DNA of 27,305 bases from a virus. The notes beneath the pieces were generated by a model, which saw only the letters and a program-made list of their open reading frames with translations, was not told the DNA's origin and made no database searches. The position numbers were made by a program, and so were the translations under genes. The DNA is taken from the IMG/VR virus record IMGVR_UViG_3300021961_000502, positions 1 to 27,305 of that record; one strand, written 5' to 3'. This document shows positions 1 through 9,087 of this stretch, one piece after another. The stretch's first letter is position 1. Every line of letters starts with the position of its first letter.

Positions 1-494
1 GCGTTTGGAGCAATCTCTGGCAACGCAAATCGTCTGAACTCTCCAAGTCGAGGGAGTTGGCTCGTCGCATTGCCAATCATATTCATATCTACAGGAATAG
101 TTCTGGCTTGTTGTAATTGCTGCATGATAGCAGCAGGGTCATTATACTGAGTTGGGTCAGCAAGAACGGATGCTTCCAAACCATTTATTGTCTCAGCGTA
201 TGTCAATGCATCTGCTGCGTGTTGCTTGTATGTGTTGTACAGTTTCTGTCTATGGGCCTTGGCTTCAAAAGACATGTCTCCCTGATCCAGGTCTTGCTCT
301 ATGGCATCCCACTCCATTTGTAGTTGGTCTTGTAGACCAGGGGTGAAAGCACCACGCTCCTGTTGGAACTGGTTGAGGTATGCTAATTTCTTTTCTTCTT
401 CTAATTCCCGGCGAGCCTTGGCGTTTCTATATACCGCACCATAGTCAATCACTGGCAATTCGCCTACTGGCATAAATGTAGATGTATCAGCCAT
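1..494 (-). CDS. Virion-associated protein, N-terminal part (runs off left edge)
   Basis: About 164 residues are visible; the frame is still open at base 1, so the C-terminus lies outside the window. The start is the ATG at 494-492, which overlaps the stop of the upstream gene as TAATG. The protein begins MADTSTFMPVGELPVIDYG and continues into a charged, helix-prone stretch (NAKARRELEEEKK, then many Gln, Glu and Leu residues) that looks like coiled coil. No enzymatic motif is visible. Being last in the visible late operon, after the tail protein and an Ala/Gln-rich protein, it is probably an internal virion or ejected protein of the podovirus type. That role rests on position and composition only; I do not recognise the family. 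Confidence 0.75.
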   Translation of the reverse strand, partial: MADTSTFMPVGELPVIDYGAVYRNAKARRELEEEKKLAYLNQFQQERGAFTPGLQDQLQMEWDAIEQDLDQGDMSFEAKAHRQKLYNTYKQHAADALTYAETINGLEASVLADPTQYNDPAAIMQQLQQARTIPVDMNMIGNATSQLPRLGEFRRFALPEIAPN

Positions 495-1567
495 TATTGA
501 AATTGTTCTTTGCTAAGTAAGTTACGAATGAATTGATGTAGTTCGCTGTCACCTTCTTCAGAAAGTTTGCGCATCTCCGCCGCTTGCTCTGGGTTAAATA
601 TGTACTCACCACCTGTCATCTCACCAATCTTAGCACCCTCTTGCATGATGTCGATAGGGTTGTCGTCATGGTCAAACTCTCCTGGTGTTTTATCTACTGG
701 TTCCTCAACCTCGCCGCCTCGTGCATATCCTGTCGCAACAATAGACCTGTTTGCATTTTCATATGCGTCTACGGCTGCCTGCTCTGATGGAGAAAGTGCT
801 GATTGTGGACGATTTAATTCGTCTTCAAAGAAAATCATTTGGTCCCTTGGACGTAGCGCCTGATCGGACGCAGCGTTTAATTTGTTTTCTACTATAGAGC
901 CATCTGTTTTAAATGGAGTTGCATCCCCATCATAATCAACAACAACAGTGCTGTCATCCATAAGGGTAGACCTGCCACCGCCTGGGTCTGGCATTTCAAC
1001 CTTCGCCTCAAAGTCTATCTCACTACCACCGGTTTTGTCTTGCTTTTTATTGACATAATCACCAGCAATCTCTGCAACACCCGCTAATGATTGACCTATA
1101 CCAGCCATTGTGGTTTTTCTGGCAGCATCTGCAGCACGTGCGAGCCTGTCCATGTTGGCGGTTGCATCAGCACGCTGTGTTCCAAGAGCGGCTGATTCCT
1201 CTGCTCGTCTAATGGCTGCATTTCTCTGACCGAATTGGTCTATTGCATTTTGTGACGCTAAGTCTGTCGCTCTGATGAGCCCTGGTGTTGCTGATACCAA
1301 TCCTCTTGAGCCACCTTGTTGGGCGATTTGCTCGGCCGCTGTTGCTTGGGCACGTAGGGTAGAATCAATTGCAGACTGCGCATCGCTTTCCTGTTGGGCA
1401 ATTCTTTGTCTTGCTGCTTGTGATCTGATTGGACCCTCAGCAAGGGCATCTGCTTGGGCCATTTTCTTCTTGGCCTGGTTCTCTTGATAAGCACCATACG
1501 CAGCAGTGCCGAGACCTGCTCCTAAATTCAATAAGCCGCCTACAAAAAATTTCTTACCGTGTTTCAT
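494..1567 (-). CDS. Ala/Gln-rich putative internal virion (ejection) protein
   Basis: 357 residues. The N-terminus (MKHGKKFFVGGLLNLGAGLGTAAYGAYQ) has a Gly/Ala-rich hydrophobic segment at about residues 8-27 that could touch membrane. Residues about 30-165 are rich in Ala, Gln, Arg and Asp and look like a long helical coiled coil. The C-terminal third is acidic and ends with a conserved-looking block, GGEYIFNPEQAAEMRKL, after a YARGGEVEEP segment. I recall GGE(Y)-hFNPEQ tails in many uncharacterised marine phage structural proteins. Amphipathic Ala/Gln-rich proteins after the tail genes are typical of podovirus ejection proteins, so that role is inferred. The stop overlaps the next start by one base. 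Confidence 0.7.
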   Translation of the reverse strand: MKHGKKFFVGGLLNLGAGLGTAAYGAYQENQAKKKMAQADALAEGPIRSQAARQRIAQQESDAQSAIDSTLRAQATAAEQIAQQGGSRGLVSATPGLIRATDLASQNAIDQFGQRNAAIRRAEESAALGTQRADATANMDRLARAADAARKTTMAGIGQSLAGVAEIAGDYVNKKQDKTGGSEIDFEAKVEMPDPGGGRSTLMDDSTVVVDYDGDATPFKTDGSIVENKLNAASDQALRPRDQMIFFEDELNRPQSALSPSEQAAVDAYENANRSIVATGYARGGEVEEPVDKTPGEFDHDDNPIDIMQEGAKIGEMTGGEYIFNPEQAAEMRKLSEEGDSELHQFIRNLLSKEQFQ

Positions 1568-1571
1568 ATTA

Positions 1572-1579
1572 CAAAAATA
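1572..1579 (-). promoter_or_regulatory. TAnnTTTG box upstream of the 357-residue gene
   Basis: Reading the minus strand, TATTTTTG lies in the 21-base gap between the giant tail gene and the next start, five bases before its ATG. It matches the Bacteroidetes -7 consensus TAnnTTTG. No clear -33 TTG is seen at the usual spacing, so it is a weak candidate on its own. Its value is as one of seven such boxes near gene boundaries. Confidence 0.35.
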
Positions 1580-1588
1580 CTATTTATC

Positions 1589-4500
1589 CTATTGTCCCTG
1601 CTGGTTGTGCAGGTTGCTCTTAGCGTATATAAAGTTTACAGCATACAACTCGTGTGCTGAGGTTGTGGGGTTTACAAGTCTTGCCTTTAAGTAGTAGTCT
1701 CTAATTGCGTCTCCTTCTATAGCGGAGTTAGCAATCAAAACTACCTCGTCATCAGCAACCAAACCACTTACCGTGGCATGACATTCAAGTTCTTTTTCAC
1801 CGCTAACAGATACAGCATATAAGTTTAACGGCACCAAATTGGCACCACTTACCTTAAACAACGCTGTTGTGTTACCTACAGGAAAGCCTATGCTATTGAT
1901 AGCGTTCTTGAATGTAATCTTATCCGTCGCTATGGATGCAACTGTTCCGACTCCGAATACCTCAGACGTTCCGCTAAGGGAACTAACATTGGCAGTTGCA
2001 GTATAGTCGATGTTGTTGCTTGAGTCTTGGTGAATTGGGGCATAATAAAAGTTCTCCTTCTCCTGCCATATCGAGGTTGCGATGGTGCTTGTTTGATCAC
2101 TGTTGGTTAGTGTTACTGTCCAGTTATTATTATTACCCTCAAGGCTCATAGATTCGTACACCTTCACCATAGATGGATTGAAGTTAGATATACACTCTAC
2201 AATAGTATCTCCCGTTGTTCCGTAGAAGGTGTTGCGTGTCGCATCTGGGCTGTGCTCGTATATGTGGCCACGATAGAAAGTATATAATCTATCTGACAAC
2301 CCTATAAGTTCCTCCGCTATGTATGAGTAACGTGTGCTCCAGTAATTAGACTTTACGTCATACGCTATAGTAAACGACCCAAGTGTAGAGTCTGTGCCAG
2401 TAATAGTAAATACCGACTGACCATCTGGATCTGGTGTTACCTCTTGTGTGAGTTGGTTGTATGTTGCTGTATGGAATGACTGGTATGCAGACGAAGTCAT
2501 AACAATAGGTATTGTCTGCAAAATTCCTGTTACTGTTGGGGAAAGGTCTTCGGCTAATCCGACAATTGGATTGTTGGTTAATTGGTCAATTAGCATTAGG
2601 CCCTTACCAGAATCGTCCCAATCATCTTCAGAGCACTCTGCGTTTCTTGCATCTGTGTTCCAGTCAAACGTCAATGAGTTGTCGTAAACAGCGTCAACAT
2701 TTATAATAGTCCCATCTTCGTTTGTTCTTGCGATACCCGTAGCATCAGCGCCACTACAACTGTCATTAATTGTAAGTGTACTGGTGTACAAGGACGGTGA
2801 ACTAATAATATATTCGTAGTTCTCCCTATCAAGTCCTGCTCGGTACAACCGGTTCTTTGCTGTGACGGACGATGAGAACATGAACTGCTTAAAGAATGCA
2901 TCCATTAGTTGCTCACTAATCACATCAAGGCCCGTTTGATAGTAAAGCCTAATTACCTTACCCGCCTTAGCATCTACGAAGAATACGTATCCACGATACC
3001 AGGCTACAGATTCTGGATTGTTGTTACAGCCGTACTCCCCTGTGTAATACTTAACCGGCCCAAGAACCATATTGGTAGCCGTCAAAGACTCCCCGTCATT
3101 CGCTGTTAGTATGTTTCTACTTACAGGTACAATCCCCGCTCTGCGTTCATGAATAATATATAGGTATTCATCGTACGGAACAAGCGACTTTATAGACCCG
3201 TAGTCATACGATAAGTCTTTAAAGTTTTGCTGGGTCAGATTGAAAGAAGATAGCCCTAATCTGGTGTTCTCAAAGGAGAATGATTCCGAATAGGTAATCG
3301 AACCATATCTCTTAATTCTTGTAATGTCTGGCAAATACGCCCAACTCTTACCAAGAGATGTGTATCCAGAAGTAAAAAAGTCGCTGACCCTTGGATCTTC
3401 AATAAAGTCTACGATTGCATTCTGTGAATACGCAGCAGACATGTTGCGCCACACATCCGCCTTGGTTGGTGCGCTGGCGTAGAATAGTGTGCGTAATCTA
3501 AAGTAAGAATCACCTTGGTCAAATTGAATCACAGATTCTGGATTCGTGACCGTCATACTGTATGTGTTCGTAGGAACCCACGTGGTGTTGTCTTGAGCCT
3601 CTCCGTAAAACAAGTATGGGTATGTAGCATCATCGTTAGGGATAACATTACCTACCAATATCTCGTCTCCTCCAGCGGTTTTTATTCTATCACCTTTGTA
3701 TACTTTTTTGTTTACCTCCGCTACAACTGAGTCACCAGTTTGGGAACTAACCTTTATTGTTATAGAGGTACCTGGTCGCTGTGTTTGGTGCACACGGTTA
3801 GAGTCAACAGAGAAGTTCTCGCCTATTTCATAGTAGAACGTCTCCTCGAATGCACCAGACTCACGGTATATCTCAATAACACACTTGTCATTCCAATTGG
3901 ATATGCCTTTCAATATACTATTCGTGTTCCAGTACGGAACATTAGTGTCTTCTATTACAAGGAAGTCTCCCGTGGTGTTTTGTATAGAGGCTTTTGAACT
4001 ACGGTCTAAAAGCGGATTAGTCAAAGGGTCTGCGATGAGTGTAACCATTTTAGATACACGCCATGTTGCAGTTTCTTTCGTGTCGTCACCATACCTAACT
4101 ATCCTTAGCCTATCCCCTTCGGCAAAACCATAGTTAATCATCGCACCTAACTGATTGTCGTACGAATTGTTTCTACTCTGCAATGTACCGAGGGATAGGT
4201 ATATGTTCTTAGAGGCCCCAAAAGACCCCACAGCGTCATCGTTGAGCGCCACATAAGCACCTCCAATACTGTACTGAATCTTGTTGGTTATAGAACCTTG
4301 TCCTGCATAGACGATACTGAATCGCTCCGCCCATGCTGGAGCCTTGTGTCGAATGCGCATAACGATATCCGCATACCCATCAAGGCCGCTCCTTACATCC
4401 ATTGGAGTTGCATCGAAGTCATCGTTTACTGCCCCCCTGTTGTTAGTGTGTATGACAAACACGTCTTGTGGAATAGGCTGTACACCGCCCGGTCTTCCTT

Positions 4501-6616
4501 TGTCGTCATAATACAGTAATCCAAACTCGTGGCTTGCTCCAGATTTAAAACACCTGTTCCCATCCATGTCGTCATTAGAAATCATGAACGAGCCCCCTTG
4601 ATTAACAAAGGCACCAATCCTTTTGATTACTGGCGCTCTTTTTGTCTGGGAATCGAGAATGAGAACCACATTACCCTCGAGGTTTATGACGCCTCCTACA
4701 GTTTCAAGGTTATTGTTGTATCCGTCAATATTGTCTTCAAGTATATCGAACTGAGAAACGGTCTCATCTCCGTTAAGGATTTCAGCCTCTCTGGTTCCAA
4801 AAACTATCTTGTCAAACTTAAAGGTAACTTGGTTTATACCAACGCTGTATCTATCAAAGTCTGACCCGACCGCTACCCTTTTAATACGTGCGTTACCACT
4901 GCCCTTAAACGCAGCGCTCTCTCCTGTAAATGGTGTTTGGCCACCGGTAATTAGATTACTGAATCCTGCCTCTCCGTTTTGTGGGCTGTATTGAATAGGG
5001 TATAGCCCTTCTAATTGGCCTCTGACAATATTTTTAAGAGCAGTTAGAGTAACTGGGCTGGTTGGACTGGCTGAAATGTCTATTATTTTACGCACCTGTA
5101 GTCCACTGCTGATTACCTTGATTCCTCCTACGATTTTTCGGATAGCAATACTTTTGGTCGTGCTATCCGAGGTGCCTTTCTGTGCGGTAAACTGAATGAC
5201 AGGAGGGCTATTTAGGAATCCGCCCTCAAGGTTCACGCCCGCCTGCTTAATGCTTCCATTGTTCTTCCATCTAATACCAGAAAGTGATTTCAACTCCTCT
5301 GGAAAGGTAGATGATGGAAAAATATCTGGGTCTATACCAGTAAAATTGTAGTCACCGTTATTGCCTTGTTTGTTTGTAATCTTAATAGGACCATCGTTCC
5401 AAGAGAACGACAATAGTACCTTCGAGTCTTCGGTAATGGTGGCCGGGAAACCACTAAAGTCTAACTTAATTTGGTTGTCGATATTGCTTTCATCATCATA
5501 CTTGGTTATAACAACTTCATACGTGTTGGGCTTAGCGTGGTAATTCGGTAGCGCTGTGACGTCTAAGTTCCCTATGTTGTCATAACCCTCAGTGTACCCC
5601 CCGTAAAATAATCGACCTTGAGAGACCGCTTGACTGTCTGCAACCTGTGGAACATTGTCATAGAACTTATCCTGTATCGTAGCGGAAAGCCCAGTGTAGT
5701 TTGAGTCATTTCTAAATGCAACTACCTGGTTCCCAGATCCGTGATTGTTGTCTATGGTGTCTATTAAAAAGAATGCAGCGTCCTTATCTCCAATGCGTCC
5801 GTATATATTAATTTTCTCTACATCAAGTTCAGAGTTCTGTACACTGATGTTGATTTGATTATAGTAGTTTCTTTGACCATAGGTGATGAACCCATCCTTT
5901 AGTTGAGACTTAGATATACTCAACTCAGAGTACGGGCTCAATGCGCTCTGTTCTCCGTCGTAGTATTCGTACTGATAAGCAAACTGGAAGTTCTTTTCAA
6001 AGACGTCGTTTTGTGGATACGAGTTGTTTCTTGAAAAAGTTATTGTAGGAGCAGACTGAGGCGGCTGCTTTGCAACGGTAATGTAGTTTGTACGCTGTTG
6101 TATGGTGCCTCCTGTAAAGGTATTAGGATAGCCGCCCGCTCCAGAGATGCTCTGCTCTGCTCGAGTAGCGTTAATCTTCTTGGGCTCGTTTACACCGTCG
6201 TTAAAGTATAAAAGGATATTCCCGTTAGACAACTTAACAATGTTGGCGTACACGAATCCTTCCTTACCAAAGTTTAGTACTTCGTCTTGGTATACGATGT
6301 AGGTTTTCTTAGAGTTCTGATCGTATCGAAATATAGTATGGTTGTTTGCGCTGTTCCATACAAAGTAATATACCTGTGCGGCTGCGTCATCACCAACACC
6401 GCCTATACAGTAGTTCTGTCCAGCAGGCATTGAGCCATTCTCTATAGTTGCTGAACGCTGTACGTTTCCCCATGAGTTCTTCAATACCAATGCATCTTCG
6501 TTGGCGTCAATAGACACACGAACATTCTGCGCATCTGTCATCTGCGTAGAAGTAACCAAACGCTCATCGTCGTCTTGGTTTAGAGAGCGGGGAAGTAATT
6601 TATCTATTGAAGCCAT
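1589..6616 (-). CDS. Giant tail/stabilisation structural protein
   Basis: 1,675 residues, the largest protein here. The start MASIDKLLPRSLNQDDDERL is followed by a segment (TQMTDAQNVRVS) of the kind found at the N-terminus of podovirus tail stabilisation or hub proteins, which begin by tying down to the portal-proximal ring. The remainder is Ser/Thr/Asn/Tyr-rich and beta-strand-like, without transmembrane segments or catalytic motifs; only the C-terminal part (SSLSGTSEVFGVGTVASIA) looks like repeated small beta domains. It follows the two ring/connector genes with a 3-base gap. Size and place fit the large tail-nozzle or stabilisation protein of crAss-like and related marine Bacteroidetes podoviruses. 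A receptor-binding role for the C-terminus is possible but not shown. Confidence 0.75.
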   Translation of the reverse strand: MASIDKLLPRSLNQDDDERLVTSTQMTDAQNVRVSIDANEDALVLKNSWGNVQRSATIENGSMPAGQNYCIGGVGDDAAAQVYYFVWNSANNHTIFRYDQNSKKTYIVYQDEVLNFGKEGFVYANIVKLSNGNILLYFNDGVNEPKKINATRAEQSISGAGGYPNTFTGGTIQQRTNYITVAKQPPQSAPTITFSRNNSYPQNDVFEKNFQFAYQYEYYDGEQSALSPYSELSISKSQLKDGFITYGQRNYYNQINISVQNSELDVEKINIYGRIGDKDAAFFLIDTIDNNHGSGNQVVAFRNDSNYTGLSATIQDKFYDNVPQVADSQAVSQGRLFYGGYTEGYDNIGNLDVTALPNYHAKPNTYEVVITKYDDESNIDNQIKLDFSGFPATITEDSKVLLSFSWNDGPIKITNKQGNNGDYNFTGIDPDIFPSSTFPEELKSLSGIRWKNNGSIKQAGVNLEGGFLNSPPVIQFTAQKGTSDSTTKSIAIRKIVGGIKVISSGLQVRKIIDISASPTSPVTLTALKNIVRGQLEGLYPIQYSPQNGEAGFSNLITGGQTPFTGESAAFKGSGNARIKRVAVGSDFDRYSVGINQVTFKFDKIVFGTREAEILNGDETVSQFDILEDNIDGYNNNLETVGGVINLEGNVVLILDSQTKRAPVIKRIGAFVNQGGSFMISNDDMDGNRCFKSGASHEFGLLYYDDKGRPGGVQPIPQDVFVIHTNNRGAVNDDFDATPMDVRSGLDGYADIVMRIRHKAPAWAERFSIVYAGQGSITNKIQYSIGGAYVALNDDAVGSFGASKNIYLSLGTLQSRNNSYDNQLGAMINYGFAEGDRLRIVRYGDDTKETATWRVSKMVTLIADPLTNPLLDRSSKASIQNTTGDFLVIEDTNVPYWNTNSILKGISNWNDKCVIEIYRESGAFEETFYYEIGENFSVDSNRVHQTQRPGTSITIKVSSQTGDSVVAEVNKKVYKGDRIKTAGGDEILVGNVIPNDDATYPYLFYGEAQDNTTWVPTNTYSMTVTNPESVIQFDQGDSYFRLRTLFYASAPTKADVWRNMSAAYSQNAIVDFIEDPRVSDFFTSGYTSLGKSWAYLPDITRIKRYGSITYSESFSFENTRLGLSSFNLTQQNFKDLSYDYGSIKSLVPYDEYLYIIHERRAGIVPVSRNILTANDGESLTATNMVLGPVKYYTGEYGCNNNPESVAWYRGYVFFVDAKAGKVIRLYYQTGLDVISEQLMDAFFKQFMFSSSVTAKNRLYRAGLDRENYEYIISSPSLYTSTLTINDSCSGADATGIARTNEDGTIINVDAVYDNSLTFDWNTDARNAECSEDDWDDSGKGLMLIDQLTNNPIVGLAEDLSPTVTGILQTIPIVMTSSAYQSFHTATYNQLTQEVTPDPDGQSVFTITGTDSTLGSFTIAYDVKSNYWSTRYSYIAEELIGLSDRLYTFYRGHIYEHSPDATRNTFYGTTGDTIVECISNFNPSMVKVYESMSLEGNNNNWTVTLTNSDQTSTIATSIWQEKENFYYAPIHQDSSNNIDYTATANVSSLSGTSEVFGVGTVASIATDKITFKNAINSIGFPVGNTTALFKVSGANLVPLNLYAVSVSGEKELECHATVSGLVADDEVVLIANSAIEGDAIRDYYLKARLVNPTTSAHELYAVNFIYAKSNLHNQQGQ

Positions 6617-6619
6617 CTA

Positions 6620-7363
6620 TTATGCTTTAGGGCTTAGTTTGAAGTTTCTTCGGCTTGTGCTCATTGCATCAAACTTGTTGAACGACTTGAGTCTTGCATT
6701 CGCTAAGCGTCTCTCATTATAGTATTCTGCACGTGCGCGCTGTTTCTCACCCATTGGCACACTGGCCTTGCGCATGATTGTCTTGTAGTACATGTACGCA
6801 CGTAGCGCTTCCTCTGCGTACACAGGGATGCATGGGTTATCAGACTTAGCAGCATCAGAGATGTACTCAAGAACAACCTGGGTGGTATCTGATAACATAG
6901 ATATCTCAATACGACATTCGTCCCAGTTGATTCTATATTCTCCCGCACCTTGTCCTCCTCCGAGTCCGTACAAGCGTCCCATCGTGTTCTCGTATATGAA
7001 ATTTCTAAACACATACGAGTCAAATCCAAGGAGATAGTCTGGTATAGCATCTGCTGGTTGATCTGGAAGAAGGTTCATGTTTGGGTTTTCTGCAAACACA
7101 TACACCAATCCGTCGTTGCCAAGTTGGCCTAACTTAATCATATCAACGAAATCAGCAGGCAAATCTACAGTGCCAAGAGATTGGTTTACGTCAAGTAGTG
7201 TGGTCTTGACATTGTGTACCATATCAAATCCGAACTCACGAATTCCTCGTAAAGCGTACTGACGTAGCATGTAGTCTGATGCGTTCGACCCGTAGTCGTC
7301 CGAATCAATGCTCATCACGTAATCGTTAATTACTTTATCTACTGTAACGTATGCCTGGCTCAT
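6620..7363 (-). CDS. Head-tail connector / tail tubular (ring) protein
   Basis: 247 residues. The N-terminal half has the layout of P22 gp4 / T7 tail-tubular-A type adaptors: a helix with a pattern like MLRQYALRGIREFGFD, then beta strands (TVDLPADFVDMIKLGQL) describing a ring-protein barrel, then a C-terminal helical pair (EEALRAYMYYKTIMRKASV ... RAEYYNERRLANARL). The C-terminus ends in a basic tail (SRRNFKLSPKA). Its start overlaps the stop of the upstream 250-residue gene as TAATG, so the two are probably translated together. It should sit between portal and tail. The family is judged from pattern only. Confidence 0.72.
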   Translation of the reverse strand: MSQAYVTVDKVINDYVMSIDSDDYGSNASDYMLRQYALRGIREFGFDMVHNVKTTLLDVNQSLGTVDLPADFVDMIKLGQLGNDGLVYVFAENPNMNLLPDQPADAIPDYLLGFDSYVFRNFIYENTMGRLYGLGGGQGAGEYRINWDECRIEISMLSDTTQVVLEYISDAAKSDNPCIPVYAEEALRAYMYYKTIMRKASVPMGEKQRARAEYYNERRLANARLKSFNKFDAMSTSRRNFKLSPKA

Positions 7364-8115
7364 TATCTACTTTCGTCTTTAGTGGTTTCGGTTGCGCCAT
7401 ATTGGTATACATCATTATCACGCATGTTGACTCCTGCGAGTGCGCAGATTTCTGCTACGAGGTCTGTGAAGTATTGTTCTGGCAATTCAAAGTCTACACT
7501 GTTTGCGGCGTTGTAGATTTCTACACCCGCAACAGATGATGTGTAACCAAAAGATGGAGACGCAGATGTCTTTGCTCCTGTGTTTGGTGTAATACCTTGA
7601 GGTAATTTGTAGTATCTCAGATTGATTTTAGCGATGCTTGTGTTCACGTTAGGGAATACCTCTATCTGGTTTCCTATTAGTGCAACAGGAGCGTCGTCAG
7701 ACGGTGCTGATAAATCGCTGTTGAGTATTCTGTCTATATGGTCTTCGTTGTACACAAGTTGCACGATGGCCTGCTTCTGTACACCAAGAATCTTTTTTCC
7801 TATTGTGCTGATTGATATGGTGCGAGCAAAGTCGCTTGGCTTATCCACCACGCCAGAGGTCAAGGTGAGTTCTACTTTCTTCTTGAGCGTAGATAAGTCT
7901 TCTTCAATTTGCTTAGCACGAGCATACTGACGAGAGCCATCAAACTGTGATCTACGCAAACGGTTAGCAATCGTCATGTCATCAAACAAACGATTGAATA
8001 TGTTCATCTGTGCAACGCCAGCGAACTTGTTGAATATAGCCGGCGTGACGAATCCACGCTGGTCTTTATTCGCTATATCTTTTACTGCTTTATATACTCT
8101 CTCTACACTTGCCAT
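7363..8115 (-). CDS. Head completion / ring (adaptor) protein
   Basis: 250 residues. The N-terminal half is helical (RVYKAVKDIANKDQRGFVTP, then NIFNRLFDDM and a charged segment QYARAKQIEEDLSTLKKKV) and the rest beta-rich, with a strand pair ending in INLRYYKLPQG. Similar proteins sit directly before the tail-tubular gene in many marine podoviruses and probably form the first ring below the portal. The ATG at 8115 follows a TATATTTG box and a terminator, so it probably heads its own transcript. No enzymatic residues are seen. The assignment is from context and fold-like pattern. Confidence 0.68.
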   Translation of the reverse strand: MASVERVYKAVKDIANKDQRGFVTPAIFNKFAGVAQMNIFNRLFDDMTIANRLRRSQFDGSRQYARAKQIEEDLSTLKKKVELTLTSGVVDKPSDFARTISISTIGKKILGVQKQAIVQLVYNEDHIDRILNSDLSAPSDDAPVALIGNQIEVFPNVNTSIAKINLRYYKLPQGITPNTGAKTSASPSFGYTSSVAGVEIYNAANSVDFELPEQYFTDLVAEICALAGVNMRDNDVYQYGATETTKDESR

Positions 8116-8133
8116 AACGCTTAGGCTTTACAG

Positions 8134-8141
8134 CAAATATA
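8134..8141 (-). promoter_or_regulatory. TATATTTG box (candidate promoter) for ring/tail genes
   Basis: On the minus strand, TATATTTGCTGTA is found 18 bases before the ATG at 8115, just downstream of the 8143-8174 terminator. The same 13 bases recur exactly before the gene starting at 14061, and with one change before the portal gene. It fits the Bacteroidetes -7 box. No -33 TTG is visible because the T-run and hairpin of the terminator occupy that position. Confidence 0.55.
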
Positions 8142-8142
8142 C

Positions 8143-8174
8143 GAATAAAAAAGAGGGCCTTACGGGGCCCTCTT
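8143..8174 (-). terminator. Rho-independent terminator after the capsid-associated gene
   Basis: A perfect 9-bp stem (AAGAGGGCC at 8151-8159 with GGCCCTCTT at 8166-8174) and a 6-base loop are followed, on the minus strand, by TTTTTTATT. It lies 53 bases beyond the stop of the 265-residue gene and immediately before the next promoter-like box, separating the capsid genes from the ring/tail genes. Confidence 0.85.
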
Positions 8175-8221
8175 CCTTGTTTAACCGACTCTCATTACTA
8201 TGCCTATGAAACGAGATAGAG

Positions 8222-8229
8222 CAAATCTA
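8222..8229 (-). promoter_or_regulatory. TAGATTTG box overlapping a stop codon
   Basis: On the minus strand the TAG stop of the 265-residue gene is the first three bases of TAGATTTG, followed by C. The match is to the Bacteroidetes -7 box. A transcript started here would run into the terminator at 8174-8143, so it may be a chance match or a site for a short RNA. Confidence 0.25.
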
Positions 8230-9024
8230 CGAAAGTTTTTCTAATCGTGAAACGATTTCTTCATAAACACTTGCGCCCTTCTCTGTTAGACAGAATCGTA
8301 CCATGATATCAGTAGGGTCCTGGCCTGCAGGAACTGATATGATTAGTCGTCCGCTGTCGAACCAGTATACTCCATCTGGTTTGCCTGCTAAAATTTGGAA
8401 GTCCATCGCTTGAATGACCGCTGAACGAGTCTTTACTCGTGGGTCATCAAACATACCGATAAACTCTTTTGGATTAGCCTTAGCCTCACGCAACAACTCA
8501 CGACGAATCTCAATCATCTTCTGCTCAATGTTGATGCCGAGCGCCACGGCTACAGCGAGGATTTCATCAGAGTCCTTAGTACGCACTAATGCAACAGCAT
8601 CGTGTGTCAAGAATTCGTTTTCCACTTCTTGCTCTGAGTCTACGCTCTTGTCAACCAACTTAAACTTATTGCCTCCGTTGGCTGTGTTGTCTGGATGAAT
8701 GTCCAAGAACTGGGCAAGATTTGGTTTGTTCTGTGGAACTGCAAGCAATCCATTTCTGAATATCACGTGCGACCTACGTGCGTTGGTGCTTTGCTCGTCT
8801 TTAAAAATGCTTGGTTCTCCTGGACAATAACGGATAGCACGAACCTTGTTGGTTCCTGCGTCGTATACTGTCGTTTCTGATTTTAGTTTGAATACAATGC
8901 CGCCTCCAAAAGGAACCTCATATACCTTCTGATTAGGGGCCTCGCTCTTTTTCTGAATCACACTGTACCCTTTTTTAGGTGCAGTCTTTTTTGCTGCGGG
9001 TGCAGCCTTTGCTTCTGTTGCCAT
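8227..9024 (-). CDS. Capsid-associated protein of unknown function
   Basis: 265 residues, beginning with a Lys/Ala/Pro-rich flexible tail (residues about 3-20), then a beta-rich domain with a conserved-looking segment RYCPGEPSIFKDEQ and a helical half (NIEQKMIEIRRELLREAKANP), ending in a short helix (YEEIVSRLEKL). I recall similar proteins next to capsid genes in marine phages, annotated as hypothetical. It sits between the major capsid gene and the ring proteins, flanked on both sides by terminators, so it may be made in its own amount. An auxiliary or cement capsid protein, or a neck protein, is plausible. No enzyme motif is seen. Confidence 0.65.
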   Translation of the reverse strand: MATEAKAAPAAKKTAPKKGYSVIQKKSEAPNQKVYEVPFGGGIVFKLKSETTVYDAGTNKVRAIRYCPGEPSIFKDEQSTNARRSHVIFRNGLLAVPQNKPNLAQFLDIHPDNTANGGNKFKLVDKSVDSEQEVENEFLTHDAVALVRTKDSDEILAVAVALGINIEQKMIEIRRELLREAKANPKEFIGMFDDPRVKTRSAVIQAMDFQILAGKPDGVYWFDSGRLIISVPAGQDPTDIMVRFCLTEKGASVYEEIVSRLEKLS

Positions 9025-9040
9025 TTGAATAGAATTAAAT

Positions 9041-9073
9041 AATTAAAAAAGGAGAGGGGCAACGCCCCCCTCC
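9041..9073 (-). terminator. Rho-independent terminator after the major capsid gene
   Basis: The hairpin GGAGAGGGGC / GCCCCCCTCC (9051-9060 with 9064-9073, one A-C mismatch, loop AAC) is followed on the minus strand by TTTTTTAATT. It lies 15 bases after the capsid stop and before the 265-residue gene, a position that would cap transcript level after the capsid gene. Confidence 0.8.
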
Positions 9074-9087
9074 GTAGGATATGTCTG

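Noticed and set aside
4529-4864. Plus-strand frame of 111 codons inside the giant tail gene
   Set aside because: Lies wholly in an unbroken 1,675-codon gene, no independent signals.
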